Shown piece after piece: positions 1 to 9,715 of a stretch of DNA of 64,000 bases. A model generated the notes under the pieces. That model ran no database searches, was not told the DNA's origin, and saw only the letters and a program-made list of their open reading frames with translations. Position 1 is the stretch's first letter. The number at the start of each line of letters is the position of its first letter. The position numbers and the translations under genes are program-made. Source of the DNA: Anaerofustis stercorihominis (GTDB lineage Bacteria; Bacillota; Clostridia; Eubacteriales; Anaerofustaceae); assembly GCF_024623185.1 (NCBI RefSeq), contig NZ_JANJZK010000010.1, positions 1 through 64,000 of the forward strand, written 5' to 3'.

Positions 1-53
1 CTTATTTAAAATAATTATCTCCCATTTCCTAACCTGCTCCCTTTCTTATCATT

Positions 54-82
54 AAAAAAAGTCCTTTAGATGGACTTTTTTA
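54..82 (-). terminator. Intrinsic terminator
   Basis: The stem AAAGTCC/GGACTTT with a 7-nt loop is flanked by A and T runs. It lies just downstream of the minus-strand Cys-motif gene that ends at 90. Bases 1-53 hold nothing I can recognise. Confidence 0.7.
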
Positions 83-89
83 CCTTATT

Positions 90-515
90 CTATTCGAAAT
101 ATTTCTTTAATAAATATTTTTCTATTATTTCGGCACTGTCATGAACACATCCGTCACAGCTTCTGATTGGAGGTCTGTCCATACCTACGCTTTTTAATTC
201 CTTACATCTAACTGTAGTATTCATTTCTTTAAACTTGTCAGCCAATTCCTTACCTAATGTAAGTGATTTGATTTTTGTTTTAGGTTCTTTTAAATTCTTA
301 TCGCTGTTTAAAAGTCCGGCAAGCATGATCATACCGCACACACTTCCACATGTTTCCTGCATCCTTGCAATACCCGTTCCGAAAGCTTCAGACATAGCAA
401 AGGCTGTTTCTTCATCAAGCCCAAGCAAATCACAATATGTACATACTACCGCCTGCGCACAGTTATAACCGCTTTTAAACTTATCTACCGCAATATCAAC
501 TCTTGATTTTTCCAT
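90..515 (-). CDS. C_GCAxxG_C_C family redox protein
   Basis: This is a small soluble protein of 141 residues with the spaced cysteines of the C_GCAxxG_C_C family: GYNCAQAV near the N-terminus, ETCGSVCG in the middle, then RCKEL and RSCDGC near the C-terminus. Members are thought to be redox or metal-binding proteins of anaerobes, but the biochemical role is unknown. I chose ATG at 515 because an AAGGAG lies 10 nt upstream; a longer reading from TTG at 536 would start inside that ribosome binding site. A second, more diverged member lies at 2612-3055, on the other side of the LysR/YeiH pair. Confidence 0.8.
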   Translation of the reverse strand: MEKSRVDIAVDKFKSGYNCAQAVVCTYCDLLGLDEETAFAMSEAFGTGIARMQETCGSVCGMIMLAGLLNSDKNLKEPKTKIKSLTLGKELADKFKEMNTTVRCKELKSVGMDRPPIRSCDGCVHDSAEIIEKYLLKKYFE

Positions 516-559
516 AAACTTTTTACTCCTTTTCAATTGCCCTTTTTAATATTCTATAC

Positions 560-1438
560 CTATTTAATAAAATCTTCAAATATTTTATAATAATAATTTT
601 TGTATTTACTGTTTTTTCTCCAAATCAAATTAAAATCATGTTCTATCTTAAAGTCTTTGATATGTAATTTAACAAGTTCATTATTCTTGAGTTCATTTTT
701 GACAGCGGCTTCATACAAAAAAGTTATACCAATATTACTTTTTACTAATTCTTTTATTGTATTAATGTTATTAATCTCAATCGTATTACTAAAATCATTT
801 ATACTTATACTTCTGTTTTCCAAATATTTTTCAATCAGTTCTCTGCTCCCCGAACCTGTTTCTCTTATTATAAGTCTTTGATTTAATAAATCCTCCAAAG
901 ATAAGTTTTTACTATATATTTTATTCTTTTTACTGCAAACTCCTATATAGTTTTCAGCAGATACTTTTATATAGTCAAACTCATTTTTCGGAAAATTACC
1001 TTCGATAATCGCAAAATCAATATTTCCATTATTGATATAATTTAAAAGTTCATTCGTATTAGCAACGAGAACCTTCATATTTACATTATCATTATCCTTT
1101 AAATACTTCCTTATCTTATCCGGCATAAGATATTCGCCGATTGTCAAAGTTGTACCAAAGTTTAATTGTAAATTTTTATTACCAATCAAACCTATTTCAC
1201 TTCTTAATTTCAAATCATCATGCTTAAGAGTTGTTATATAATTTAGGAATACTTCCCCTTCTTTCGTTAAAGAAAGCTTTTTAGATTTATAGTTAAATAG
1301 TTTAATATTATAACTGCTTTCCAAAAATTTAATATGCTGAGTAGCCGCAGGCTGAGTGATATTCAAACTTTTAGCCGCCTTGGTTATGTTCATTTGTTTG
1401 CAAACTTCCAAAAAAGTATCAATCCTAAAATCTAACAT
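560..1438 (-). CDS. LysR family transcriptional regulator (YeiE/CysL-like)
   Basis: At 292 residues this has the usual LysR length. An N-terminal winged helix-turn-helix (about residues 1-60, with NITKAAKSLNITQPAATQHI as the HTH core) is followed by a periplasmic-binding-like effector domain. It is divergent from the YeiH-type transporter at 1576, the arrangement seen for yeiE/yeiH in enterobacteria, so control of that transporter is the likely job. The 137-bp gap between them is very AT-rich and should hold both promoters, but I cannot place an operator with confidence. The effector is unknown; sulfite or sulfate-related anions are possible by analogy. Confidence 0.88.
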   Translation of the reverse strand: MLDFRIDTFLEVCKQMNITKAAKSLNITQPAATQHIKFLESSYNIKLFNYKSKKLSLTKEGEVFLNYITTLKHDDLKLRSEIGLIGNKNLQLNFGTTLTIGEYLMPDKIRKYLKDNDNVNMKVLVANTNELLNYINNGNIDFAIIEGNFPKNEFDYIKVSAENYIGVCSKKNKIYSKNLSLEDLLNQRLIIRETGSGSRELIEKYLENRSISINDFSNTIEINNINTIKELVKSNIGITFLYEAAVKNELKNNELVKLHIKDFKIEHDFNLIWRKNSKYKNYYYKIFEDFIK

Positions 1439-1575
1439 TTTATATAATTCTCCTTTAAAATATCATAACATATTTTTATATATAAATAAATATTTATAAT
1501 TTTAAATTATTTATAAATAATGGTAAAATATCAAAGTAAATCAAAAATCATATTAAAATAATCAAAGGAGAAAAT

Positions 1576-2583
1576 ATGGCATTTATAAAACAAAACATCA
1601 AAGGAATAATTTTATGTCTGATCATTGCTGTTCCCGCCTGGTTTTTGGGAAAACTTGTTCCCGTAGTGGGAGGTCCTGTATTTGCAATACTTATGGGAAT
1701 GGTGATAAATTATGTTATAAAAGACAAATCTTCATATAAGTCGGGAATAACTTTCACATCAAAGAAGATACTTCAGTACGCGGTTATACTGCTTGGATTC
1801 GGCATGAACTTAACGGATATATTAATGAAAGGAAAACAATCCCTTCCAATCATTATAGCAACTATCACAACTTCACTTGTCATTTCATATGTAATATGCA
1901 AACTACTGAAAATACCTTCAAAAATATCTACTTTGGTAGGTGTGGGTTCTTCCATATGCGGAGGTTCTGCAATTGCTGCAACGGCACCTGTAATAGATGC
2001 AAACGACGAAGAGATAGCCCAGGCTATATCAGTAATATTTTTATTTAATGTGATAGCTGCCTTGATATTCCCAGCACTGGGGTCATTTTTAGGCTTATCC
2101 AACGAAGGGTTCGGATTATTCGCAGGTACCGCAATAAACGATACATCATCGGTAACCGCGGCTGCCGCAGCATGGGACGGGATACACATGAGCAATACTT
2201 TGGAAGCGGCAACGATAGTGAAACTAACAAGAACGCTTGCAATAATTCCTATAACATTAGTACTGGCTTTTATAAGAACGAGAAAAGAAGAAAAAGCAGA
2301 AGGCGGAAATGTAAGTCTAAAAAAAATATTCCCATTTTTTATTCTTTACTTCGTTTTAGCAGCTGTTGTTACCACTGTGTTCAATCTATCTCCGGTAATA
2401 ACAACTCCTCTGAAAGAACTAAGCAAATTCTTTATAATAATGGCTATGGCTGCTATAGGGATAAATACAAATATAGTACACCTAATAAAATCAGAAACGA
2501 AGCCTATTTTCATGGGTGCCTGCTGCTGGGTAGGAATAGCTGCAGTAAGTCTTATTATGCAGCATATACTGGGTATTTGGTAA
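1576..2583 (+). CDS. yeiH: YeiH/UPF0324 family membrane transporter
   Basis: This is a polytopic membrane protein of 335 residues with about ten hydrophobic segments. It carries the family's conserved [17 protein letters not shown] stretch and a [13 protein letters not shown] stretch. UPF0324/YeiH proteins are annotated as putative sulfate exporters, but direct transport evidence is thin. The start is supported by AAAGGAG a few bases upstream. It is divergent from the LysR gene at 560-1438 and ends at a bidirectional terminator shared with the convergent gene at 2612. Confidence 0.85.
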   Translation: MAFIKQNIKGIILCLIIAVPAWFLGKLVPVVGGPVFAILMGMVINYVIKDKSSYKSGITFTSKKILQYAVILLGFGMNLTDILMKGKQSLPIIIATITTSLVISYVICKLLKIPSKISTLVGVGSSICGGSAIAATAPVIDANDEEIAQAISVIFLFNVIAALIFPALGSFLGLSNEGFGLFAGTAINDTSSVTAAAAAWDGIHMSNTLEAATIVKLTRTLAIIPITLVLAFIRTRKEEKAEGGNVSLKKIFPFFILYFVLAAVVTTVFNLSPVITTPLKELSKFFIIMAMAAIGINTNIVHLIKSETKPIFMGACCWVGIAAVSLIMQHILGIW

Positions 2584-2586
2584 AAT

Positions 2587-2613
2587 AAAAAAGACGCTAA
2601 AAGCGTCTTTTTT
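2587..2613. terminator. Bidirectional intrinsic terminator
   Basis: The stem GACGCT/AGCGTC with a short A loop has an A run on one side and a T run on the other. It serves both the yeiH-like gene (+) and the converging pncB-ddl-argS operon (-), whose last stop codon overlaps the T run. Confidence 0.85.
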
Positions 2614-3055
2614 ATATATAATCTTTTATAAATCCTTCAAATAACGTTCCCGCTTCTTCCATAACTTTAAGACATCCTCTTACCGGATCCATATATCTCG
2701 GTCTTATGTATGAACAGTTTATGGAACCGAATTTTTCAGTGTAAACTTCAACCCACTTTTTTACTATTTCTTTCATCTTTTCATTTGTGGAAGGTTTATC
2801 TTCGGTAAACATAAGTCCTATTGCGGCTACTCCTCCGGCAAAAGCACCGCAGGTATTTCCGGTCTGAATACCAAATCCGTAAGGAGCAAGCATTTTAAAT
2901 ACCTTATCGTCAATATCCAGTTCATACTTTATTTTTAAAGCCTCAATCAAAGTCTCACCGCAGTTTTTATGATATAAAGCTTTTTCACTATCCGATTTTA
3001 AATTTTCCTCTTTTTTGATGTCAGCAATGACATCGACCATACTTTTATCTATCAT
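2612..3055 (-). CDS. C_GCAxxG_C_C family protein, second copy
   Basis: This protein of 147 residues has the same cysteine layout as the family (NCGETLIEA, GNTCGAFAGG, SINCSY, RGCLKV), but it is far diverged from the copy at 90-515. The GGAG ribosome binding site is 6 nt from ATG. It sits 9 nt after argS and is the last gene of the pncB-ddl-argS operon, ending in the terminator at 2587-2613. The role is unknown; the conserved Cys pattern suggests redox or metal binding. Confidence 0.78.
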   Translation of the reverse strand: MIDKSMVDVIADIKKEENLKSDSEKALYHKNCGETLIEALKIKYELDIDDKVFKMLAPYGFGIQTGNTCGAFAGGVAAIGLMFTEDKPSTNEKMKEIVKKWVEVYTEKFGSINCSYIRPRYMDPVRGCLKVMEEAGTLFEGFIKDYI

Positions 3056-3064
3056 ATTTTACTC

Positions 3065-4738
3065 CTACATTTTTTCGGGAGCACTTACACCTAATATATC
3101 AAAAGTATTTTTAAGGACATCCCTTGCTCCGGTAATGAGAGCAAGTCTTGCATTCATTAATTTTTCATCATCTACTATGACTCTGTGTGCGTTATAGAAA
3201 GAATGGAACGAACCCGCTAGATCCATTGCATATTTGGTAATTTTACTTGGATCTAGATCCTTGCTTGCTTTTAAGATTTCATCGCTGAAATTAGAAATTA
3301 GTTTAAGCAAGTTTATTTCTTCTTTTTTATCGAGAAGTTCAAAGTTTTCTGTTTTAACTTCCTTACCAATATTTCTTATGATACTGCAAATCCTTGCATG
3401 AGCATACTGCACATAGAAAACAGGATTGTCGCTGGATTTCTTTATTGCAAGGTCGAGGTCAAAATCCATATGAGTATTAGGCTTATTATAATTAAATACA
3501 AATCTTGCGGCATCTTTGCCAACTTCGCCTACCAAATCGGAAAGAGTATAAATATTTCCCTTTCTCTTTGACATTCTGAAAGCTTCATTGTTCTTAACCA
3601 AATGTACAAGCTGCATTAAAATCACATCCAGTCTGTCTTCGCTTACGCCCAGTGCAACCATTGCCTTTTTAAGTCTTGCAACGTGACCGTGATGGTCTGC
3701 TCCCCAAACATTTATTGCATAATCAAAATTCCTCTTGACTAATTTATCATAATGATAAGCTATATCCGCAGCATAGTAAGTAGGCACTCCGTTTTGTCTT
3801 ATAAGTACTTCGTCTTTTTCAAGTCCGTAATCAGTACCTTTGAACCATAACGCTCCCTCTTTTTCGTATACACTGCCATCTTTTTTCATCTTAGAGATTA
3901 CGTCATCTATCGCTCCCGAATTATGAAGAGTTCTTTCGCTGAAGAATACATCGTAATCAATTCCGTAATCCTTAAGGTCATTAACCATGTTCGAAACATT
4001 TTTATCAAGAGAATATTCCACGAGTTCGTGCTGTCTCTCTTCTTCACTTACATTTAAAAGCTTATCTTCGTTTTCTTCGATATAACTCTTTGCAAGTTCT
4101 GTGATATCCTCACCTTTATAGCCGTCTTCGGGGAATGTGACATCTTTACCAAGCTCCTGTAAATATCTGGCTTCCAAAGACTGACCGAATTTAATTATTT
4201 GATTTCCCGCATCATTCAAATAAAATTCCTTTGTAACTTCACATCCTGCCCATGTAAGGATATTGCTTATCACATCACCTATAGCTCCTCCTCTGGCATT
4301 CCCTATATGAAGAGGTCCGGTAGGATTAGCACTTACATATTCAACATTTACTTTTTTAGGATTTTCTTCTATGATTTTTCCATATTTATCTTTTAAAGTA
4401 ATAACTTTCTTTAACTCGTCATAAAGCCATTTATTATCCAAAGTAAAATTAATAAATCCGGCACCTGCAATAGAAATATCTTTTACATAAGAATTTTTCG
4501 TATCAATATTTTTAATTATATTTTCGGCAATAATTCTTGGGTTGCATCTGGCAGCTTTTGCAAGCTGCATAGCAGTATTTACACTAAAATCCCCAAACTT
4601 TTCTTCCCTTGGTACTTCGACCCTGATTTCAGGCACATCTTCTTTTTTTATTTCAAGCAGCCCTTGTTCAATACATTTATCTATCGCATCATCGACTAAT
4701 TTAATAATTTCTTTTTCTCTTGTTATTTTCCCGAACAT
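3065..4738 (-). CDS. argS: Arginyl-tRNA synthetase
   Basis: At 557 residues this is full length. It is a class I synthetase with the HIGH-type signature in ANPTGPLHIGNARGG and the KMSKS-type loop MSKRKGN. An N-terminal Arg-specific domain (about residues 1-110) and the C-terminal anticodon-binding DALR domain ending in GVSAPEKM are both present. It charges tRNA-Arg in the cytoplasm. The gene lies 14 nt after ddl and 9 nt before the Cys-motif gene on the same strand. Confidence 0.97.
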   Translation of the reverse strand: MFGKITREKEIIKLVDDAIDKCIEQGLLEIKKEDVPEIRVEVPREEKFGDFSVNTAMQLAKAARCNPRIIAENIIKNIDTKNSYVKDISIAGAGFINFTLDNKWLYDELKKVITLKDKYGKIIEENPKKVNVEYVSANPTGPLHIGNARGGAIGDVISNILTWAGCEVTKEFYLNDAGNQIIKFGQSLEARYLQELGKDVTFPEDGYKGEDITELAKSYIEENEDKLLNVSEEERQHELVEYSLDKNVSNMVNDLKDYGIDYDVFFSERTLHNSGAIDDVISKMKKDGSVYEKEGALWFKGTDYGLEKDEVLIRQNGVPTYYAADIAYHYDKLVKRNFDYAINVWGADHHGHVARLKKAMVALGVSEDRLDVILMQLVHLVKNNEAFRMSKRKGNIYTLSDLVGEVGKDAARFVFNYNKPNTHMDFDLDLAIKKSSDNPVFYVQYAHARICSIIRNIGKEVKTENFELLDKKEEINLLKLISNFSDEILKASKDLDPSKITKYAMDLAGSFHSFYNAHRVIVDDEKLMNARLALITGARDVLKNTFDILGVSAPEKM

Positions 4739-4752
4739 TATTTTCTCCCATA

Positions 4753-5829
4753 TTATTCTTTTATAGTTAATCTATGTTTTATTTCATATCTTTCAAAACC
4801 TAAGTCAATCAGTCTTTCAATCAAATCTGAATAACCAATGCCCATATAATCCCACATTTTAGCATACATACTTATATTTGTAAAACCGGGAAGAGTGTTA
4901 GCCTCATTTAAATAAATATCTCCGCTATCTCTGTCAAGGAAAAAATCAACCCTTGATAAACCGCCGGCACCTACTGCTTTAAATGCTTTTACCGCATAAT
5001 TCCTTATCTTTTCGATTATCTTATCATCTATTTTTGCGGGGATATCTATCCTGCTTCCGTCCCCTGAAAGATATTTAGCTTCATAATCATAGAATTCTTT
5101 ACACGATACGATTTCTCCCGGATAAGAAGCTTCGGGATGAGAATTACCCAGTACCGCAACTTCGATTTCCCTTGCGTTTATACCTTTTTCAACTAATATT
5201 TTAGTATCAAATTTAACTGCTTTTAGAAGTGCTTCTTTAAGGCTGGCTCTATCTTTAGCCTTTGATATACCAACACTTGAACCCATGTTAACCGGCTTTA
5301 CAAACATCGGATAAGGAAGGGTTTCTTCACATCTGTCAAGAGTATCCGTAAGCAGTTTATCTGTTTCTATATCCGTGTTAAAAACAAGAACATCGTCTAC
5401 GACGGGAATACCAACGCTTCTGAATATCCTTTTTGCTATATCTTTATCCATACATACGCTAGAAGCGAGGACTTCACAGCCTACATAAGGCTTATCCATC
5501 ATTTCAAAAAGACCTTGTATCCTTCCGTCTTCTCCGTTTTGTCCATGCAAAACAGGGAAAATAATATCAACTTTATTTATTATATCTCCGTCAAACAATG
5601 AAAAATCGCTTATTAAATTTTCACTGTCGTTTATCCATTCGTTAGTCTTTATTTTCTCAACATCACCTTTATAAATATAAAATTTCCCTTCCAATGTGAT
5701 ACCTATCATAGTAATATCGAACTTTTCCTTGTTTATGCCCTTTATTACATTATAGGCAGATAAAAGGGAAACATCATATTCTCCGGATTTACCTCCGAAT
5801 ACGACGCCTACATTTTTTTTCTCACTCAT
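4753..5829 (-). CDS. ddl: D-alanine--D-alanine ligase
   Basis: This ATP-grasp ligase makes D-Ala-D-Ala for peptidoglycan. The N-terminus has VGVVFGGKSGEYDVSLLSA, followed by the ATP-binding KPVNMGSSVGISK and the C-terminal metal-binding INEANTLPGFT. I chose ATG at 5829, giving 358 residues, because AGAGGAGA lies about 7 nt upstream. A longer reading from 5868 would overlap pncB by 20 nt and has no ribosome site. It sits between pncB and argS in a minus-strand operon. Confidence 0.96.
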   Translation of the reverse strand: MSEKKNVGVVFGGKSGEYDVSLLSAYNVIKGINKEKFDITMIGITLEGKFYIYKGDVEKIKTNEWINDSENLISDFSLFDGDIINKVDIIFPVLHGQNGEDGRIQGLFEMMDKPYVGCEVLASSVCMDKDIAKRIFRSVGIPVVDDVLVFNTDIETDKLLTDTLDRCEETLPYPMFVKPVNMGSSVGISKAKDRASLKEALLKAVKFDTKILVEKGINAREIEVAVLGNSHPEASYPGEIVSCKEFYDYEAKYLSGDGSRIDIPAKIDDKIIEKIRNYAVKAFKAVGAGGLSRVDFFLDRDSGDIYLNEANTLPGFTNISMYAKMWDYMGIGYSDLIERLIDLGFERYEIKHRLTIKE

Positions 5830-5848
5830 AAAACGTTCTCCTCTTAAA

Positions 5849-7300
5849 TTATTTTTGTACCGATGCAAGTAAATCTTTCTTTATATCAAATAATTTATCA
5901 GAAACATCTACATGATATTCACTTGGATTTATAAGTCTTAAGAATTCAGGCCAAAATGTACTTCTGGCAACCATGTGGTTTTCTCTGATTTCAGAAAGCT
6001 TAGGTGAATAATATACTTGTTTTCCATCTACAAATATAGGTTTTAACAATTCTTTTACATGAAAATTTTCTATCGTTCTCTTTTTCCAGGTGTGAACAGG
6101 ATGATATATTGTAAGCGGTTTTGTATCGTCGATTACTTCATCATTTAATGTTATTAAATCCGCTATGGCAACATTCGTAAGATTGTCATAAAATCTTAAA
6201 ACTTTTTTATATCCCGGGTTAGTAATTTTTATTGGATCATTGGAAACTTTTATTTTAGGAGATAATTTGCCGTCTCTCTCTATTGCTGCAAGCTTATATA
6301 CTCCGCCTAAAGCACTGGTACCGTCAGCGGTTATCATTTTGGTACCTACTCCGTACATACCTATTTTTGCCCCCTGATTTCTAAGGTCGGAAATAATGAA
6401 TTCGTCAAGATCGTTTGAAGCACTTATAACGGCACTTTCAAATCCCGCCTCATCAAACATCTCTCTGGCTTTTACGGATAAATAGGTAAGGTCTCCGCTG
6501 TCAAGACGGATACCGTAACTGCCTTTCAATCTCCCCGCTTCTCTTTCTTCATTAAATACTTTTATAGCATTTTTTATCCCGCTGCCTAAAGTATCATAGG
6601 TATCAGCAAGGAGTATCAAATTATCGGGATTATATTTTGCATATGCTCTGAAAGCTTCAAGTTCACTGTCGAAGGCCATAATAAAAGCATGAGAAATAGT
6701 ACCTTTTGATACGGTATCCCACTTATATTCAGCCTCAACGTTACTCGTACCTACACATCCGCCTATTATACATGCTCTTGAACCGTACAGTCCGGCTTCC
6801 GTTCCGTGAGCTCTTCTAAGCCCGAAGTCAAGCACCGGTGCATAAGTACCTGCGGCGGAAACTATCCTAGAAGCCTTTGTAGCTATAAGACTTTGATGAT
6901 TGATTATTGCGAGTATCGCAGTTTCGATTATCTGCGCTTCAATCAAGTTTGTCTTTACTCTAAGTACAGGTTCCGATGGAAAAAATATTTCTCCTTCTTC
7001 CATTGCATATATTTCACCGCTGAATTTAAATTCTCTTAAATAATCTAAAAATCCGTTTGTAAGTTCGGGATGATTTTCTCTAAGTAAAGCTATATCATCT
7101 TCTTCAAATCTTAGATTATTGATATATTCTATTACCTGCTCAAGTCCCGCAAAAACAGAATATCCTCCTTCAAAAGGATTTCTCCTGATAAAGACATCAA
7201 ATACGGCTTTTCTGTCTTTAAATCCTTTTTCGAAATATACATTGCTTACGCTCAACTGATAAAAATCAGTAGCTAATTGAAGTTTCCTTTGCTCTTCCAT
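5849..7300 (-). CDS. pncB: Nicotinate phosphoribosyltransferase
   Basis: This enzyme of 483 residues is in the NAD salvage pathway and joins nicotinate to PRPP with ATP hydrolysis. Family signatures include the N-terminal ATDFYQLSVSNVYF, the phosphorylatable His in GTISHAFIMAFDSE, and RLDSGDLTYLS near the PRPP site. GGGAG precedes the ATG. It is the first gene of the pncB-ddl-argS-C_GCAxxG operon; the promoter must lie in the 115-bp gap shared with the divergent PBP gene. Confidence 0.95.
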   Translation of the reverse strand: MEEQRKLQLATDFYQLSVSNVYFEKGFKDRKAVFDVFIRRNPFEGGYSVFAGLEQVIEYINNLRFEEDDIALLRENHPELTNGFLDYLREFKFSGEIYAMEEGEIFFPSEPVLRVKTNLIEAQIIETAILAIINHQSLIATKASRIVSAAGTYAPVLDFGLRRAHGTEAGLYGSRACIIGGCVGTSNVEAEYKWDTVSKGTISHAFIMAFDSELEAFRAYAKYNPDNLILLADTYDTLGSGIKNAIKVFNEEREAGRLKGSYGIRLDSGDLTYLSVKAREMFDEAGFESAVISASNDLDEFIISDLRNQGAKIGMYGVGTKMITADGTSALGGVYKLAAIERDGKLSPKIKVSNDPIKITNPGYKKVLRFYDNLTNVAIADLITLNDEVIDDTKPLTIYHPVHTWKKRTIENFHVKELLKPIFVDGKQVYYSPKLSEIRENHMVARSTFWPEFLRLINPSEYHVDVSDKLFDIKKDLLASVQK

Positions 7301-7415
7301 TTGTTACTCCCAATCATTACTTTTAAATGTTATATTCAATTTATTATTATAACACTTTTTACAGAAAAATCACTAAAAATAGTATATTTTTCCTCATTAT
7401 ACCAATACTTATAAT

Positions 7416-8924
7416 ATGTTTAGAGATACTTTAGAAAAAAGAATTAAAATGTTATCTATTTTTATAATATTTCTATTTATATTACTTACAGCTTTTGTGA
7501 TAAAAGCATTCATGTTTCAAGACGAGGATAACATAAAAAAACTTGCATCGCAATACGAAAAGACAATACAGACATATTATCCGAGAGGAGCAATACTGGA
7601 CAGGAACGGCATCAATTTTGCGGATAATTCCGCAAATAAAAAGCTGAATGTAAGTCTTCAAAACAATACTTCTTTTAATGTTGGAAAAACCTTTATAGGA
7701 AACATAAGAATAAATGAAGACACCACTACAAAAGATGCGGTAGAAGGGCTAAGCGGTCTTGAGTTATATTATAATGAACTTCTAAACGGAGGGACACCGA
7801 TAAATATAATTTCAAGCATAGACGCCACAGGAAGTATAATCAACGAAGAAAATTATACTGCGGTTAATGACCATTTAAATGAAGGGAATACTGTAAATAC
7901 AACCGTGGATTATCATCTTCAAAAATATACAGAAGAATATTTAAAGAAGTTCCTAAAGGAAAATAACTTTAAAGGCGGAAGCGTGGTAGTAACCGATGTT
8001 AAAACCGGAGAGATACTAACCATGGTATCAAGTGACGAAACGCTAAATAAAAATGTTCTATCTTATCAGCCGGGAAGTGTGTTTAAAATACTTACTTTGG
8101 CACAGGCACTTGAAAATAACGCAGTAGATTTAAAAGAAGAATTCAACTGTACAGGAAAAATCAAAATCGACGGAGTTACAAGATATTGTCATGAAGGAGA
8201 AGGTCACGGGAAAATAACCGCATTGGAAGGCTTAAGTAAATCATGTAATGAAGTTTTTTACAGACTTGCAAAAAGATTAAATATTAAAGATGATAAAGGA
8301 AATATAATTTCAAACAAAGTAATCGATTATGCCAAAGAGCTCGGATTTGGAAGTAGTGACGATAAAACAAATAAGAACAAAAAATTTATTTTGGAATACG
8401 ATGACTATTATTCCTTTGTTCCGGATAATATTTACAATAACTTAGATACTTTCAACTTGGCTTTGGGACAGGGAAAAGTCCAGGCTACACCTTTAATGTT
8501 AAATACTATAATGAGCGCCATAGCAAACGGAGGGATAGGTTATCAGCCTTATATCGTTGAAAGTGTAAAAAACACGAGTGATGATATAGTTGATATAAAA
8601 CAAAACCAAATATTTGATTTAAAACTTAAAGAAAGTACAGTAAAGACACTTCAAAAGGCGCTTAGAATGGTTTGCGTCGACGGTACGGCAAAAAGTAATT
8701 CACTGGACAGTTACGGAGGACTTGCCGGTAAGACGGGAACAGCAGAAAATCATGAAAAAGAATCTCCTCATGCATGGTTCTCGGGATATTTCCCATATAA
8801 CAATCCCAAATATGCTATGACTGTTTTCATAGAAAACGGAGGATACGGTTCGGGACCTGCCCTTAAAGTATTTGACAGCGTCGCCCTTGAAATGATGAAT
8901 ATAGAAAATGATAAAGGAATTTAA
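7416..8924 (+). CDS. Class B penicillin-binding protein (transpeptidase)
   Basis: This protein of 502 residues has one N-terminal membrane anchor (about residues 12-32) and a transpeptidase domain. The catalytic motifs are S221-V-F-K224, S275-C-N277 and K439-T-G441. It is shorter than PBP2/FtsI because the N-terminal dimerisation region is small, resembling PbpA-type proteins. It would cross-link peptidoglycan on the outer face of the membrane. No good ribosome binding site precedes ATG at 7416; an internal ATG at 7449 has only a weak purine stretch, so the start is uncertain. No FtsW/RodA partner is nearby. Confidence 0.88.
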   Translation: MFRDTLEKRIKMLSIFIIFLFILLTAFVIKAFMFQDEDNIKKLASQYEKTIQTYYPRGAILDRNGINFADNSANKKLNVSLQNNTSFNVGKTFIGNIRINEDTTTKDAVEGLSGLELYYNELLNGGTPINIISSIDATGSIINEENYTAVNDHLNEGNTVNTTVDYHLQKYTEEYLKKFLKENNFKGGSVVVTDVKTGEILTMVSSDETLNKNVLSYQPGSVFKILTLAQALENNAVDLKEEFNCTGKIKIDGVTRYCHEGEGHGKITALEGLSKSCNEVFYRLAKRLNIKDDKGNIISNKVIDYAKELGFGSSDDKTNKNKKFILEYDDYYSFVPDNIYNNLDTFNLALGQGKVQATPLMLNTIMSAIANGGIGYQPYIVESVKNTSDDIVDIKQNQIFDLKLKESTVKTLQKALRMVCVDGTAKSNSLDSYGGLAGKTGTAENHEKESPHAWFSGYFPYNNPKYAMTVFIENGGYGSGPALKVFDSVALEMMNIENDKGI

Positions 8925-8931
8925 ATGAACG

Positions 8932-8961
8932 AAAAAAAGAAGGGGATCCCCTTCTTTTTTA
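8932..8961. terminator. Bidirectional intrinsic terminator
   Basis: A perfect 16-nt palindrome GAAGGGGATCCCCTTC is flanked by an A run and a T run between the converging PBP gene and the minus-strand gene ending at 8959. Confidence 0.85.
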
Positions 8962-9294
8962 CTCTTCCTTAATACCTGTCATCAAGTACATAAGATTTTT
9001 AACGGCTTTTACTTTTTTTCTTGAACAAACACTGGTAGCATAATTAGTTTCTTCGGCTATCTTAACCATACTAATTTTTTCTATATAATTAGATTCAATA
9101 ATATTCTTATCCATATCTTCAAGTGAATCTAATGCACTTTCAAAAAATGAAAGTTCTTTGGAAATCCTATCTCTTTCGTTTAAAATTTCCTCATCTAAAG
9201 AATCCAATTGTTCAAGAAGAGATAATCTTTTCTTTTTAGAATTTACATCTTTTAATTTTCGTTCAAAAATCTTATAATTTTCGCTTTTTGCCAT
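8959..9294 (-). CDS. Small sigma-region-4-like HTH protein
   Basis: This protein of 111 residues is very charged, with a long N-terminal helical part (about residues 1-60, likely coiled coil). Its C-terminal half reads like a sigma-70 region 4 HTH: LEDMDKNIIESNYIEKIS, then MVKIAEETNYATSVCSRKK. Such proteins resemble ArpU-type phage late regulators and short sigma-like factors. No phage genes surround it. Its target is unknown. Confidence 0.6.
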   Translation of the reverse strand: MAKSENYKIFERKLKDVNSKKKRLSLLEQLDSLDEEILNERDRISKELSFFESALDSLEDMDKNIIESNYIEKISMVKIAEETNYATSVCSRKKVKAVKNLMYLMTGIKEE

Positions 9295-9683
9295 AAGTCT
9301 AAATCTCCCCTTAAAAATTAAAAAGATTAAGTAAGAATATTAAAGATCAATACTTTCAAATTCTTTATGTATCAAATAAAAATAATACTTTTAAATCAGG
9401 TCCCACATCCAGTCATATACCCTTTAATATCCCTACTATGCAAAAAAGGATATCCTTAAAGTTAATGTAACTTAATCATCAAAAACAACAAACAACAAAT
9501 ATAGTTACAATAATTTAAAAAATATTCTTTTCCTACATAATCCTGTAACTAATATTATATATAATAAAAAGAAAAATACAAGGGTATATTTCCAAAATTT
9601 TCATACTATTTAATACGACATTATATTATATATATGGTATATAACATATGTTAATTTACATATAATTTTATTTTATGTTTCAA
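9295..9683. other. Gene-free AT-rich stretch
   Basis: About 390 bp without a convincing gene. It would contain the leader and promoter of the minus-strand gene at 8959-9294. It includes a 12-nt perfect palindrome AAGGATATCCTT at 9446-9457 and several low-complexity A/T runs. I see no riboswitch or RNA fold that I can name. Confidence 0.5.
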
Positions 9684-9715
9684 ATAAAAAAGAAAACCCT
9701 TATGAAAGGATTTTC
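9684..9715 (-). terminator. Intrinsic terminator
   Basis: An imperfect stem (GAAAATCCTTT on the minus strand pairs with AAGGGTTTTC) is followed by a T run. It overlaps the stop codon of the activase-like gene at 9700. Confidence 0.65.

Noticed and set aside
1439-1575. Specific LysR operator between the regulator and yeiH-like gene
   Set aside because: The gap is nearly all A and T, and several weak dyads are equally likely by chance.
9403-9430. Tiny cysteine-containing peptide gene on the minus strand (MTGCGT)
   Set aside because: Only six codons, no ribosome binding site and no neighbouring modification gene; most likely chance.
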